NCBI GenBank assembly: GCA_016718345.1
Contig: JADKDN010000003.1
Coordinates: forward strand, 124,001-188,000
Origin: Flavobacterium sp.
GTDB taxonomy: Bacteria; Bacteroidota; Bacteroidia; Flavobacteriales; Flavobacteriaceae
Length of the DNA stretch: 64,000 nt
Direction: 5' to 3'
Made by a program: the position numbers and the translations under genes. The notes beneath the pieces are model-generated. The model was not told the DNA's origin and searched no databases. It saw only the letters and a program-made list of their open reading frames with translations. This document shows, one piece after another, positions 18,031-27,129 of this stretch; the stretch's first letter is position 1; every line of letters starts with the position of its first letter.

Positions 18031-18374
18031 TGGCATTAAACTACAACTTAGCAAAAGTATATGCACTTTCAGACAATGATCCTGAATTTGTAAACCAAAT
18101 TCTCACACTTTTTGTCACTGAGGTTCCTGTTGATTTAATTCAAATCAAATTAGGAATTAAAACCAAAGACCACAAATTAGCCTACAGTTATGCACACAAA
18201 ATAAAACCTTCTTTGGATTTATTAGGTATGAATGTAGCTTTTGAAGAAATCCTTCAAATCGAAGCATGGACCAAAGCCGAAGGCAAACGAAAAGAAATAA
18301 AAGCTACTTTTGATAGCGTAGAATCTCAAATTGAGAAAGCGGTTAAAGAAATTACGAAAGATTTTAACTTATAG
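18030..18374 (+). CDS. histidine phosphotransfer (HPt) domain protein
   Basis: A 114-residue all-helical protein with YSYAHKIKPSLDLLGM, where His56 is the probable phosphorylation site. The family shuttles phosphate between hybrid sensor kinases and response regulators. It is a stand-alone HPt, which suits the hybrid kinases in this window that carry a receiver domain but no HPt. Pairing with them is inference. Overlap of TAATG with the FAH gene implies coupling. Confidence 0.82.
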   Translation: MALNYNLAKVYALSDNDPEFVNQILTLFVTEVPVDLIQIKLGIKTKDHKLAYSYAHKIKPSLDLLGMNVAFEEILQIEAWTKAEGKRKEIKATFDSVESQIEKAVKEITKDFNL

Positions 18375-18421
18375 TATTTTGTGAGTTGGCAATGCGAAAA
18401 CGAACAAGTCAACCTCAAAAT

Positions 18422-18975
18422 ATGAATTATAAAATACTACTGTTTTTAATTGTATTTATTAGTATTCCATCTTATAGTCAAAAGAAATATTTATTTGATT
18501 ATATGATGGAATATGATTTAAATATGCTGATACTTCAAAGGTTAAAAAGATTATTCTCCAATTCAAAGATAATAGCTATACTTTGCTTTGTTTGAAAAGA
18601 CAGTCTGAATTTTGTTCTTACTTTCTTGATCAAAATGGTATATATTCCAAGTCGATTCTAGATAAAAAAAGTTTTAGTAGAGCTGAATTTATTACATTAA
18701 ATTGTAGTGTTGTTTCAGGATATGGTAATCCATACAAGTATCAAACTAAAAATTATGATTTCATAAATAAATCCGACACACAGTTGATGGCACAGTATTT
18801 TATTATTTTCTTAAATCAACAACCAAAAAAGAGGAAAAACTAGCCACGAACTTTATTGTTGAAAAAATACTTCCCTCTTCCTTCCTTTTGCACTATGAAG
18901 ATGGAAATTAGAAATAAATGGATTCCAGAATGTGACATAAGAATTTTTTATGAATTAAAACGTATGCCAAGATAA
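18422..18975 (+). CDS. secreted protein of unknown function, broken by about three frameshifts
   Basis: It starts MNYKILLFLIVFISIPSYSQ, a clear signal peptide. Following the shifts gives YADTSKVKKIILQFKDNSYT, FCSYFLDQNGIYSKSILDKK, then KEEKLATNFIVEKILPSSFL, and it finishes KWIPECDIRIFYELKRMPR at 18975. Frame changes lie near 18520, 18830 and 18912. Conserved-looking sequence persists across them, so this was one reading frame of about 180 residues. Whether it is a pseudogene or sequencing error cannot be told. No family recognised. Confidence 0.5.
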
Positions 18976-19079
18976 TAAATATATCATTCCCGAGGAATGT
19001 GATTATACTAACCGATATAAAAAGGTAAAAATTCTTTAAATGACAATAAGTGAAATTCTTTAAATTCTAAATCACTAAA

Positions 19080-20333
19080 ATGAAAGCAACTATAGTTACC
19101 ATTGGCGATGAAATTCTTATAGGACAGATTATCGATACCAATTCTGGTTTTATTGCCAAATCATTAGATAAAATTGGAATAGAAGTTCACGAAATGATTT
19201 CCATTTCAGATGATAAACAACATATTTTAAATACGTTTGCAACACTTCAAAACAAAGTTGATTTAGTCATTATCACAGGAGGTTTAGGACCTACTAAAGA
19301 CGATATTACCAAACATACTTTTTGTGAATATTTTGAAGATAATTTGGTGGTAAATGAATCGGTTTTGGCTCATGTAACTCAAATGATCGAAGGATTTTAT
19401 AAGCGCCCCATAACTCAACTCAATAAAGACCAAGCTTTAGTGCCTTCTAAGTGTGTTGTTTTGCACAATCAAATGGGAACAGCTCCAGGAATGTGGATGA
19501 AGAAAGGAAATACTGTTTTCATTTCGTTACCAGGAGTTCCCTATGAGATGAAACATCTGGTAGAAAATGTAGTTATTCCTAAATTAGTTAAGGAATATGA
19601 GCGTCCCTATATCATTCATAAAACTATTTTGACCTATGGAGAAGGCGAAAGCAAGTTGGCAGAACGCATCGAAAAATGGGAAAATAATTTACCACAATTC
19701 ATTAAACTAGCCTATTTGCCCAATCCGGGAAGAGTCCGATTGCGTTTGTCAGCGAGAGGAACTGATAAAGCTACTTTAGAAAAAGCCATTGATGAAAACG
19801 TCGCCTCACTAACGGAAATTATTGGAGATGTTATTGTAGGATTTGACGATGACGAAACTATAGAAGTTGTTGTTGGAAGATTGTTAAAACAACACCAAAA
19901 GACTATTGCTACTGCTGAGAGTTGTACGGGTGGAAAAATAGCCGAAGTTTTAACTTCAGTAGCTGGTGCTTCCAACTATTTTAAAGGAAGTATCGTTTCG
20001 TATGCGACAGAGGTAAAAATTAATTTATTGAATATTGAAGAAACTGTTATCAATAAATATTCAGTTGTGAGTGCAGAAGTAGCAAAAGAAATGGCTCAGA
20101 ATGTAAAAAAAATCATGAATACGGATTATGCTATAGCTACAACTGGTAATGCAGGGCCGTCAAAAGGAGATTCAAAAGCAGAAATCGGAACCGTTTTTAT
20201 TGCCTTAGCTACGCCTGAAAAGGTTGTTGTTGAGGAGTTTAACTTTGGTCAACCACGTGATAAAGTAATTGATAGAGCAGTAAATAAAAGCCTTGAAATG
20301 TTACAAAAAGAAATTTTAAAAAATCTGCTTTAA
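19080..20333 (+). CDS. cinA: CinA-family protein (competence/damage-inducible; NMN deamidase domain)
   Basis: A 417-residue two-domain protein. The N-terminal MoaB/MogA-like domain has GDEILIGQIIDTNS and TGGLGPTKDDITK and in homologs acts as ADP-ribose pyrophosphatase. The C-terminal CinA domain begins at about residue 260, with ATAESCTGGKIAEVLTSVAG and TTGNAGPSKGD, and in homologs deamidates nicotinamide mononucleotide. The start codon follows directly on an AT-rich leader. It lies upstream of the ribosomal genes, from which it is separated by a promoter-like element. Confidence 0.95.
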   Translation: MKATIVTIGDEILIGQIIDTNSGFIAKSLDKIGIEVHEMISISDDKQHILNTFATLQNKVDLVIITGGLGPTKDDITKHTFCEYFEDNLVVNESVLAHVTQMIEGFYKRPITQLNKDQALVPSKCVVLHNQMGTAPGMWMKKGNTVFISLPGVPYEMKHLVENVVIPKLVKEYERPYIIHKTILTYGEGESKLAERIEKWENNLPQFIKLAYLPNPGRVRLRLSARGTDKATLEKAIDENVASLTEIIGDVIVGFDDDETIEVVVGRLLKQHQKTIATAESCTGGKIAEVLTSVAGASNYFKGSIVSYATEVKINLLNIEETVINKYSVVSAEVAKEMAQNVKKIMNTDYAIATTGNAGPSKGDSKAEIGTVFIALATPEKVVVEEFNFGQPRDKVIDRAVNKSLEMLQKEILKNLL

Positions 20334-20336
20334 TTA

Positions 20337-20369
20337 TTTTGTATTATAGGTTTATTTTTTGTTTCTTTG
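20337..20369 (+). promoter_or_regulatory. probable promoter of the rpmB-rpmG-DUF4295 genes
   Basis: TTTTG at 20337-20341 and TTTCTTTG at 20362-20369 are 20 bases apart. The -7 box differs from TAnnTTTG at one base. Confidence 0.4.
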
Positions 20370-20405
20370 CACCCTGATTTTGAATAACGATAAAAGATAA
20401 GTATA

Positions 20406-20642
20406 ATGTCAAGAGTTTGTGACCTTACAGGTAAAAGAGCGATGGTGGGAAATAACGTTTCTCATGCTATGAACAAAACTAAGAGAAAGTTTTCTGTAAA
20501 CTTAGTAAAAAAGCGTTTTTATATTCCAGAAGAAGACAGATGGATTACTCTTAGAGTGGCTGCATCTACCATAAAAACAATCAATAAAAATGGAATTGCT
20601 GCTGTTTTGAAAAAAGCACAGACAGAAGGATTTATTAAATAA
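20406..20642 (+). CDS. rpmB: 50S ribosomal protein L28
   Basis: 78 residues with MSRVCDLTGKRAMVGNNVSH and RRKFSVNLVKKRF-like sequence (TKRKFSVNLVKKRFYIPEED), as in bacterial bL28. The length is normal. It is the first of three closely spaced translation genes; L33 follows after 27 bases. Confidence 0.97.
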   Translation: MSRVCDLTGKRAMVGNNVSHAMNKTKRKFSVNLVKKRFYIPEEDRWITLRVAASTIKTINKNGIAAVLKKAQTEGFIK

Positions 20643-20669
20643 TCTATTCCTAAATAAATATATAGTAAG

Positions 20670-20852
20670 ATGGCAAAGAAAGGTAATAGAATCCAAGTAA
20701 TTTTAGAATGTACAGAGCACAAAACTTCAGGTGTTGCAGGTACTTCAAGATATATAACAACTAAGAACAAAAAAAATACTCCAGACAGATTAGAGATTAA
20801 AAAATTTAATCCAATCTTGAAGCGTGTAACTGTTCACAAAGAAATTAAATAA
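20670..20852 (+). CDS. rpmG: 50S ribosomal protein L33
   Basis: 60 residues starting MAKKGNRIQVILECTEHKTS and ending LKRVTVHKEIK. It has only one cysteine, so it is the zinc-free (C-minus) form of bL33. Seven bases separate it from the DUF4295 gene. Confidence 0.96.
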   Translation: MAKKGNRIQVILECTEHKTSGVAGTSRYITTKNKKNTPDRLEIKKFNPILKRVTVHKEIK

Positions 20853-20859
20853 TTAAGTC

Positions 20860-21012
20860 ATGGCAAAGAAAACCGTAGCATCGTTACAAACAGCTTCAAA
20901 AAGATTATCAAAAGCCATAAAAATGGTAAAATCTCCTAAAACAGGTGCATATACTTTCGTAGAATCTATTATGTCTCCTGAAGCAGTTGATGAGTTCTTG
21001 AAAAAGAAATAA
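20860..21012 (+). CDS. DUF4295 small basic protein
   Basis: A 50-residue frame, MAKKTVASLQTASKRLSKAI through SPKTGAYTFVESIMSPEAVD to the end at KKK. It is too short for ordinary ORF cut-offs, but it is a well-known Bacteroidota family found directly after rpmG. Its basic composition and genomic position suggest a ribosome-associated protein. A strong terminator follows. Confidence 0.9.
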   Translation: MAKKTVASLQTASKRLSKAIKMVKSPKTGAYTFVESIMSPEAVDEFLKKK

Positions 21013-21033
21013 ATAAATTTATACACTATATAG

Positions 21034-21066
21034 AAAAGCTACTTTCATTTCGAAGTAGCTTTTTTA
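21034..21066 (+). terminator. terminator after rpmB-rpmG-DUF4295
   Basis: AAGCTACTT and GAAGTAGCTT form a stem with a short loop, followed by TTTTTT. Confidence 0.8.
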
Positions 21067-21127
21067 TTTTTTATATTTACAGTGTTTTTCAATAATCAAA
21101 AGATTTAACATCTAACGATACAATCAA

Positions 21128-22108
21128 ATGAGTTTTTTTAAGAAAATATTTTCATCAGAAAAGAAAGAGCCCATCCTTAGCGAACAGGATAAGCAAACCT
21201 TAGACAAAGGTTTGGAAAAATCAAAAGTTTCTTTTTTTACTAAACTGACAAAAGCAGTTGCAGGGAAATAAAAAGTAGATGATGACGTTCTCGATAATTT
21301 AGAGGAAGTTCTTGTATCTTCAGACGTTGGTGTCAACACCACGCTTAAAATTATCACTCGAATCGAAAAACGAGTTGCAGAAGATAAATACTTGGGAACA
21401 GACGAGCTTAATCAAATCCTTCGTGATGAAATTTCTGGATTACTTTCTGAAACCAATTTAGGCGAAGCAACAGAATTTGTAATTCCGTTAAATACTAAAC
21501 CTTATGTTTTGATGGTAGTTGGAGTCAACGGAGTAGGAAAAACTACAACTATTGGTAAATTAGCGCATCAGTTTAAAAAACAAGGGTATAAAGTCGTTCT
21601 TGGTGCTGCCGATACCTTTCGTGCTGCAGCAATAGATCAATTACAGGTGTGGGCAGATCGAGTAGGAGTTCCCTTGGTAAAGCAGCAAATGGGAAGCGAT
21701 CCTGCATCGGTAGCTTTTGATACCTTACAATCTGCAGTTTCTCAAAATGCCGATGTTGTTATTATTGATACTGCTGGGCGTTTGCATAATAAAGTTAATT
21801 TGATGAATGAATTGACCAAGGTGAAACGGGTAATGCAGAAAGTAGTAGCAGATGCGCCTCATGACGTATTACTAGTTTTAGACGGTTCTACTGGACAAAA
21901 TGCTTTTGAGCAAGCCAAACAATTTACTGTAGCTACCGAAGTAACTTCACTTGCTGTGACCAAACTTGATGGAACTGCAAAAGGAGGCGTGGTTATAGGT
22001 ATTTCAGATCAATTTCAAATTCCGGTAAAGTATATTGGGGTAGGTGAAGGTATTGAAGATTTACAGGTTTTTAATAAATACGAATTTGTGGATTCTTTTT
22101 TTAAATAG
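21128..22108 (+). CDS. ftsY: signal recognition particle receptor FtsY (in-frame TAA at codon 48)
   Basis: The SRP receptor GTPase, which docks ribosome-nascent chains to the membrane. It starts at 21128 with MSFFKKIFSSEKKEPILSEQ. The N-domain follows, then the GTPase G-domain with GVNGVGKTTTIGKLAHQF, DTFRAAAIDQLQVW, IIDTAGRLHNK, TKLDGTAKGG and VGVGEGIEDLQVF. Codon 48 (21269-21271) is TAA in an otherwise continuous frame; the surrounding sequence, GK-stop-KVDDDVLDNLEEVL, would normally have a Ser or similar residue there. A stop here removes the whole protein, and ftsY is generally essential, so a base-call error is likely. The full frame is 326 residues, the normal length. Confidence 0.93.
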
Positions 22109-22113
22109 TATTT

Positions 22114-22285
22114 ATGTTAGAGAGATTAAAGAATGTAAAGACTGTTTATGTTTATCTTTTAGCAGCATTACTACTGGATTGGACAGACTTTTATTGATAG
22201 TGATTCTATCCTTTATGATTTGTTAGGAGTTCTATGTATCTCGATAATAGTTTTTGCAGTTTACAAATTCCTCAGTTCAAAATAG
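22114..22285 (+). CDS. small membrane protein of about 56 residues (one frameshift)
   Basis: Starts MLERLKNVKTVYVYLLAALL six bases after ftsY. One extra T in a T run near 22185 breaks the frame. Corrected, it continues FIDSDSILYDLLGVLCISII and ends VYKFLSSK. Two hydrophobic segments suggest two membrane helices. Family unknown. Co-transcription with ftsY is likely from spacing. Confidence 0.45.
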
Positions 22286-22364
22286 CTATTGGTACAAAAG
22301 ATTGATTTTGACTGATGTGTGCATCAAAACTAAACAATTTTTTTAATGGTTTAACTCGTTTTTT

Positions 22365-22805
22365 ATGAAAAAAGTACTACTAATTTTTTTTATTTCAATC
22401 CTCTCGGTTTCATGTACTTCAAAGGTTACCTCTTCTGATATTCCTAAAATTAATGGGTATTGGGAAATTGAGAAAGTGATTTTTTCTGACAAAAAGCAGA
22501 AAGAGTACTCTATAAATGAAACCTTTGATTATTTTGAAGTAAAAGACAATAAAGGATTTCGTAAGAAAGTGGCTCCTCAGCTAGATGGTACTTTTCTAGT
22601 AAATGATGACTTTGAAAAGATAGAGATTAAAGAGATTGAAGGAGTTTATTTTATTTACTATAGCACTTCTTTTTCAAAGTGGAAAGAAGAATTACGATTA
22701 CTTTCAGACACTGAATTGATTCTCGTAAATGAGGCTAAAAATGAATATCATTACAAGAAAGCTGCACCAATAAATTTGATGGAAAATGGCAAAGAGGCTA
22801 AATAA
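22365..22805 (+). CDS. lipocalin-like lipoprotein (146 aa)
   Basis: The signal peptide ends in the lipobox LSVSC (Cys17), so it should be lipidated. The mature part has INGYWEIEKVIFSDKKQKEY and ends with alternating strand-like segments, such as FSKWKEELRLLSDTELILVN, in the style of Bacteroidota lipocalin-like proteins. The last 20 bases overlap the DUF721 start in another frame, which implies translational coupling. Function unknown. Confidence 0.75.
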   Translation: MKKVLLIFFISILSVSCTSKVTSSDIPKINGYWEIEKVIFSDKKQKEYSINETFDYFEVKDNKGFRKKVAPQLDGTFLVNDDFEKIEIKEIEGVYFIYYSTSFSKWKEELRLLSDTELILVNEAKNEYHYKKAAPINLMENGKEAK

Positions 22806-23082
22806 CGAAAGTTCTATTGGAGATGTTCTGAAAGAGATTATTCAAGTGAATAAGCTTCAATCGGGTATGGATCAAGTTTTAGTAAAAGAAGCTTGGATTA
22901 CACTGATGGGCAAAGGGGTGAACAATTATACTAAAAACGTACTGCTCAAAGGAAATACCTTGTATGTAGAACTCACTTCAGCTGTTTTAAGAGAAGAATT
23001 GAGTTATGGTAAAGATAAAATTATCAAAATGATTAATGATGAATTGAGAAGAGAGCTTATCACAGCTGTTGTTTTGAGATAG
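22786..23082 (+). CDS. DUF721 domain protein
   Basis: 98 residues, MAKRLNNESSIGDVLKEIIQ through VKEAWITLMGKGVNNYTKNV and LYVELTSAVLREELSYGKDK. This matches DUF721 (DciA-like in some phyla), small proteins thought to act in DNA replication or nucleic-acid binding. In Bacteroidota it is often near recF or ndk; here ndk follows convergently. It overlaps the lipoprotein gene by 20 bases. Confidence 0.85.
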   Translation: MAKRLNNESSIGDVLKEIIQVNKLQSGMDQVLVKEAWITLMGKGVNNYTKNVLLKGNTLYVELTSAVLREELSYGKDKIIKMINDELRRELITAVVLR

Positions 23083-23124
23083 AGAGTAAGTGTTCAGTAT
23101 TCAGCGGTTAGTAATCAGTTTCAT

Positions 23125-23168
23125 AAAAAAATCCCATTTTATTAAAAACAACAAAATGGGATTTTTTT
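23125..23168. terminator. bidirectional terminator between DUF721 and ndk
   Basis: AAAAAAATCCCATTTT and AAAATGGGATTTTTTT form a long perfect stem that works in either direction. Confidence 0.85.
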
Positions 23169-23230
23169 GTGAAGATGTTAACCGTTTTTTAGTGTTATTT
23201 TACTGAAAACTAGAAACTGACCACTGAATA

Positions 23231-23650
23231 CTAAAATTGCTCTCTTCCTGCAAAGTGGAAAGCGCCTTCGATAGCAGCATTTTCATCACTATCAGAACCG
23301 TGAACGGCATTTTCTCCAATTGAAGTCGCATACTTTTTACGGATAGTTCCTTCAGCCGCTTCCGCAGGATTAGTTGCACCTATTAAAGTTCTGAAATCTT
23401 CAATAGCATTTTCTTTTTCTAAAATAGCAGCAACAATTGGTCCTCTTGACATAAATTGTACTAACTCACCATAGAAAGGTCTTGCAGCATGAACTGCATA
23501 AAATGCTTTAGCATCTGCTACGGTTAGTTGCGTTAATTTCAAAGAAACGATTTTGAAACCAGCTTCTGTAATCATATTTAATATTCCTCCGATGTGTCCT
23601 TTTTCAACAGCATCAGGTTTAATCATTGTAAATGTTCTATTTGCAGCCAT
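23231..23650 (-). CDS. ndk: nucleoside diphosphate kinase
   Basis: 139 residues with RTFTMIKPDAVEKGHIGGIL, RPFYGELVQFMSRGPIVAAI and the active-site ENAVHGSDSDENA. It transfers phosphate from ATP to NDPs through the catalytic histidine. The length is standard. It is monocistronic with its own -7 element and ends at a bidirectional terminator shared with DUF721. Confidence 0.97.
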   Translation of the reverse strand: MAANRTFTMIKPDAVEKGHIGGILNMITEAGFKIVSLKLTQLTVADAKAFYAVHAARPFYGELVQFMSRGPIVAAILEKENAIEDFRTLIGATNPAEAAEGTIRKKYATSIGENAVHGSDSDENAAIEGAFHFAGREQF

Positions 23651-23673
23651 TTTTTATTTTTTTAATTCGGCTG

Positions 23674-23681
23674 CAAAAGTA
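23674..23681 (-). promoter_or_regulatory. -7 element of ndk
   Basis: TACTTTTG on the minus strand, 23 bases upstream of the ndk ATG, matches TAnnTTTG. Confidence 0.45.
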
Positions 23682-23789
23682 GTGTTTATCTATCAAATAA
23701 TAAAAACATTCTTCAATTGGTATTAAAAATGTCTAATAACCTTTTGAAATGTTAGCTTGTACATATATTTATTTCAGCTACTAAAAATT

Positions 23790-23907
23790 ACCACAGATTC
23801 GCAGATTAAAAAAGATTTATGAAAATCTGTGAATCTGCGGTTATTATTTCGCTAATACCTATGGGGCTCTGCCCCGACGTAGTTTATTCTGTGAATCTGT
23901 GGTTTAA
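23790..23907. repeat. intergenic palindromic element with ACCACAGATTCGCAGATT arms
   Basis: ACCACAGATTCGCAGATT (23790-23807) pairs with AATCTGTGAATCTGCGGT (23824-23841) at 16 of 18 positions. GGGGCTCTGCCCC forms a second hairpin at 23863-23875, and a third partial copy of the arm is at 23889-23907. This accounts for most of the 388-base gap; no gene is seen in it. Confidence 0.6.
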
Positions 23908-23981
23908 TTTTATATTTTCAACCTGTTGGATTTTCTATATGCAAAATCAAGTCTATGAACATAATCCAAAATATTTTCCAT

Positions 23982-24020
23982 AAAAAAATCCCTTACCATT
24001 TCTAGTAAGGGATTTTAAAA
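23982..24020 (-). terminator. terminator after the T9SS repeat protein
   Basis: AAAATCCCTTAC and GTAAGGGATTTT pair around an 8-base loop, with A/T runs on both sides. Confidence 0.8.
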
Positions 24021-24038
24021 ATTGGGAAAAACTAGTTT

Positions 24039-25211
24039 TTAGTTTTTCATCAATTTAATAGTTTCAGTAGCTTTAGCTGTAGCTATTTTAGCAAAATAGA
24101 TTCCTTTTGTTAAACTAGAACCATCAACAGATACATTGTTAGATTTAGGAGAAACAGTCATTACATTTTTACCTAAAACATCTACAATTTTAACCGATTC
24201 AATTCTATCGTTAGTTGAAGTAAAGTTCCAAACATTTTGTGTTGGGTTTGGATATACTTTGAAATTAGCAGAGCTAAATCCTTTAGTTGATAAAGTTCCA
24301 AAATCATATGCTCCAGTTACAATGTTGAAAGTAACATTGTAAGTTCCATCTACAGCAGGAATATCACTTCCGTCAGCTGTTCCAGTAGGCCATGCAGAAC
24401 CTCCCCATGAAACTGTCCAAGCATGGTCTTGACGGAATTTAACAGCTGAACTTGCAGGATCTCCAGAAGCAGCGATAACAAGTCCATTAATAGTATAAGT
24501 AACACCATCAACAGTAGTTAAATCGGTATCAACTCCCCATCCACCTACACCAGCACCAGTGATGCTAATTACAGGGAATGCAAAGCTGTAATCACCAGTA
24601 ACTAAATCAAATGTTACAGTATAGGTTCCAGCGGGTACAGGAATGAAATTTGTATCAGCGTCAGCATTTCCTGTAGGGTAGGTTGTACCACCAAAAAGAG
24701 CACCGTCAATATCAAATTGTAGTGTACCAGCAGTAAATGTAGAAGTAACTTTATACACTGAACCATCACCAGTAACCATAGTTGTACCTTCAGCTGCTGT
24801 AGCTGTTCCAACTAATTTTACAACTGCTATTGCAGGCCCACCTTCAAAGTTATAAACTCCAGTTGTAGTATTCAAGGTAATGTTATAAGTTCCAGCAACA
24901 GCACTAATGTCACCAGTACTTGTTCCTGTACCAGTAGGGAAAGGACCAGCCCATTCGAAACCTGCTCCACCCCATGCATTGTTGGCTCTAAACTTAACAC
25001 CACCACCTACTAAAGTTAAATTGTCAATTTTCCAATTTTCACCATCCGTTGAGGTCATTTGGTATTTATCTTCTGGACCTGGATTGTTTGCTTGACCAGG
25101 CCATCCATCAGCCTCGATTCCAGCACCTACAATAGCCACTGAGTTGATTTGAGCGCTAACAGCAGTAAATGCAAAAACGCACATAATTAAATAAAGTACT
25201 CTTTTTTTCAT
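24039..25211 (-). CDS. T9SS type A cargo protein with three SusE/SusF-like repeats
   Basis: 390 residues. The signal peptide is MKKRVLYLIMCVFAFTAVSA. After a first segment containing NSVAIVGAGIEADGWPG, the protein carries three related modules, each ending in the pattern PTG...IPA..GTYNVTFN..TGAYDF. Two of these also contain VKFR(A/Q)(N/D)(N/H)AW. This resembles the starch-binding outer-membrane lipoproteins SusE/SusF. The C-terminal 75 residues are a type A sorting domain: FKVYPNPTQNVWNFTSTNDR, VKIVDVLGKNVM, LTKGIYFAKIAT and KLMKN. It is therefore expected to be secreted by the gliding-linked type IX system, probably to bind glycan outside the cell. No sus operon genes adjoin it. Confidence 0.87.
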   Translation of the reverse strand: MKKRVLYLIMCVFAFTAVSAQINSVAIVGAGIEADGWPGQANNPGPEDKYQMTSTDGENWKIDNLTLVGGGVKFRANNAWGGAGFEWAGPFPTGTGTSTGDISAVAGTYNITLNTTTGVYNFEGGPAIAVVKLVGTATAAEGTTMVTGDGSVYKVTSTFTAGTLQFDIDGALFGGTTYPTGNADADTNFIPVPAGTYTVTFDLVTGDYSFAFPVISITGAGVGGWGVDTDLTTVDGVTYTINGLVIAASGDPASSAVKFRQDHAWTVSWGGSAWPTGTADGSDIPAVDGTYNVTFNIVTGAYDFGTLSTKGFSSANFKVYPNPTQNVWNFTSTNDRIESVKIVDVLGKNVMTVSPKSNNVSVDGSSLTKGIYFAKIATAKATETIKLMKN

Positions 25212-25351
25212 AATAATATTGTGTTTAAATTAATATGTTATAAAAGTACTGAAAAATAATATTAAAAAAATACTAAAGGGAAAAAAATATAGAGGCGCAA
25301 ACGTTTGCGTGTTAATAATATTATACACAAACTGGAAGTTATCTTAATTTA

Positions 25352-26941
25352 CTAAAATGCGATACAATCAAATTTATTTTCAAGAGGTTTCAAATTATGA
25401 ATTAATTTTTCGATTACTGTATCTCCATAGTCCAAATAGAATTCAGAGAAATTGGTTTTTCTTTCTTGCAAACCTCCTTGTGGAAATAATTGGTTTTGCA
25501 AATCAATAATTCGTTCTAATTCGTCAGTATGTTTTCGTTTTTGGGCTTTTAATAATCTTTTTTCTAAATTTTCTAGACCTTTAATTTGTTTGGCTTCTTG
25601 AGCTTTTACAGCGCCGATGAACGATTTATCAGTTTTATGGGCAATAGTTTTTAAATAGTCAAATTGAGTTTTTAACTGTGATTTTTGTGTACTTAAATCA
25701 ATGGGGAATTCAGAAATTTGTTTTACCCTTTCGTTAATTAAGTTATCAGTTTTTAGGAATAGGTCCTTCCAACTTAAACCTAGTTTGTCTAATTTTTTAG
25801 TTTGCTTTTCGGTTGCTAAAAGCGCAGAGTTTCTCAGCAAGAGTATAGGAAATGTAACTTTTACCTCATCAAAAAAAGAATACAACTCTAGCCAATAGGA
25901 AATTTCACCACCACCTCCTATGTAACATAAATTGGGTAAAATGACTTCTTGGTACAAAGGTCGCATAATTACATTTGGACTGAAATTTTCCGGGTGGTTT
26001 TCCAGTTCACTTAGAATTTCAGTTTTCGAAAATCGAATATTGGTGTTATTGATTTTGTATGTTTCATTTTCCAGAATGATTCGTTCTCTCAAAGTATCCT
26101 TCATGTAAAACAAGTTAATCTCACGAGGATTTACCTGAATCGAATAGTCTTTTAATTGTTGAATGGTCTTAAGTACCGCTTTATTCGATTTTTGATGTAG
26201 TAATTCGTCTTGAATATAAGGACTGAACTCTTTTTTTAAATCACGAGAATCACCGTCGAGAATGACTAAACCATATTCTCCAAATAATTCGTTTACTAAA
26301 AGACGTGTAGCATCTGCCAATGAATATCCTTTGTTGTAGGCCTCATCAAAGAGTTTTTTTATTTTGTTAGCATTAGTACTGGTACCTATTTCTTTGGAAA
26401 AGATATCAAAAACGTCTTTTAAACCTTCAGTAGACAATCGACCAACAGGACCAGAAGTTTCCTTATTCCATCGAAACTTTTTCCCTTTAAAATTAAAATA
26501 ATTAATTTCTTCAAAATCGTGATCTTCTGTGGCCATCCAATAAATAGGAACAAAGTTGTATTCTGGATATTTTACTTTAAGTTCTTTAGTTAGGTTTATT
26601 GTGGAAATGATTTTGTACAAGAAATAAAGTGGCCCTGTGAAAATATTCAATTGGTGTCCTGTTGTAACCGTAAATGTATCTGAACTTGACAGTGAGAGAA
26701 TATTTTGTTTCGTTACATCGGATGTTGATAGGTGCTGATATTGGTTTTCTAAAACGGAAACTAAAACCTTTCTATGGGTGTTGTTAAAACTTGCTTGCTT
26801 TTCGGTGATTTGTTTGGCAAAATTTTCGATTGTAGGAAATCGATTGTACAACGAATCTAAATTCTTTTTTTGATTCAGATAATTATTGATTAAGGGATTA
26901 AAATATCCAGAATTTTGATACGTAATGCTGTCTTTAGGCAT
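25352..26941 (-). CDS. bshC: bacillithiol biosynthesis protein BshC (cysteine-adding enzyme)
   Basis: About 529 residues, with MPKDSITYQNSGYFNPLINN at the start, HRKVLVSVLENQY, FTVTTGHQLNIFTGPLYFLY and PIYWMATEDHDFEEINYFNF. These are hallmarks of BshC, which adds cysteine to glucosaminyl-malate in the last step of bacillithiol synthesis. The second ATG (26941) gives the usual N-terminus; the frame could start six bases earlier. Other bsh genes are not here. Confidence 0.93.
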   Translation of the reverse strand: MPKDSITYQNSGYFNPLINNYLNQKKNLDSLYNRFPTIENFAKQITEKQASFNNTHRKVLVSVLENQYQHLSTSDVTKQNILSLSSSDTFTVTTGHQLNIFTGPLYFLYKIISTINLTKELKVKYPEYNFVPIYWMATEDHDFEEINYFNFKGKKFRWNKETSGPVGRLSTEGLKDVFDIFSKEIGTSTNANKIKKLFDEAYNKGYSLADATRLLVNELFGEYGLVILDGDSRDLKKEFSPYIQDELLHQKSNKAVLKTIQQLKDYSIQVNPREINLFYMKDTLRERIILENETYKINNTNIRFSKTEILSELENHPENFSPNVIMRPLYQEVILPNLCYIGGGGEISYWLELYSFFDEVKVTFPILLLRNSALLATEKQTKKLDKLGLSWKDLFLKTDNLINERVKQISEFPIDLSTQKSQLKTQFDYLKTIAHKTDKSFIGAVKAQEAKQIKGLENLEKRLLKAQKRKHTDELERIIDLQNQLFPQGGLQERKTNFSEFYLDYGDTVIEKLIHNLKPLENKFDCIAF

Positions 26942-27129
26942 GAGCAAGAATAGCTTAATTTTTTCGTAAAAGTAACAAAAAGTAAAGTTAGTTTTTTTGT
27001 TTTAACAAAGACTTAGTACTACACAATTTGTTGCTTTTAAAATGGAATTTTTATTGTAATTATATCAATCAGGATGATTAAAAAACCGAAAAAAAATGTT
27101 AAATTTGATATGATTAAAAAAATATACTT

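Noticed and set aside
23790..23907. Insertion sequence or MITE with terminal inverted repeats
   Set aside because: Arms pair, but there is no target-site duplication that I can see and no transposase. It is better described as a REP-like intergenic palindrome.
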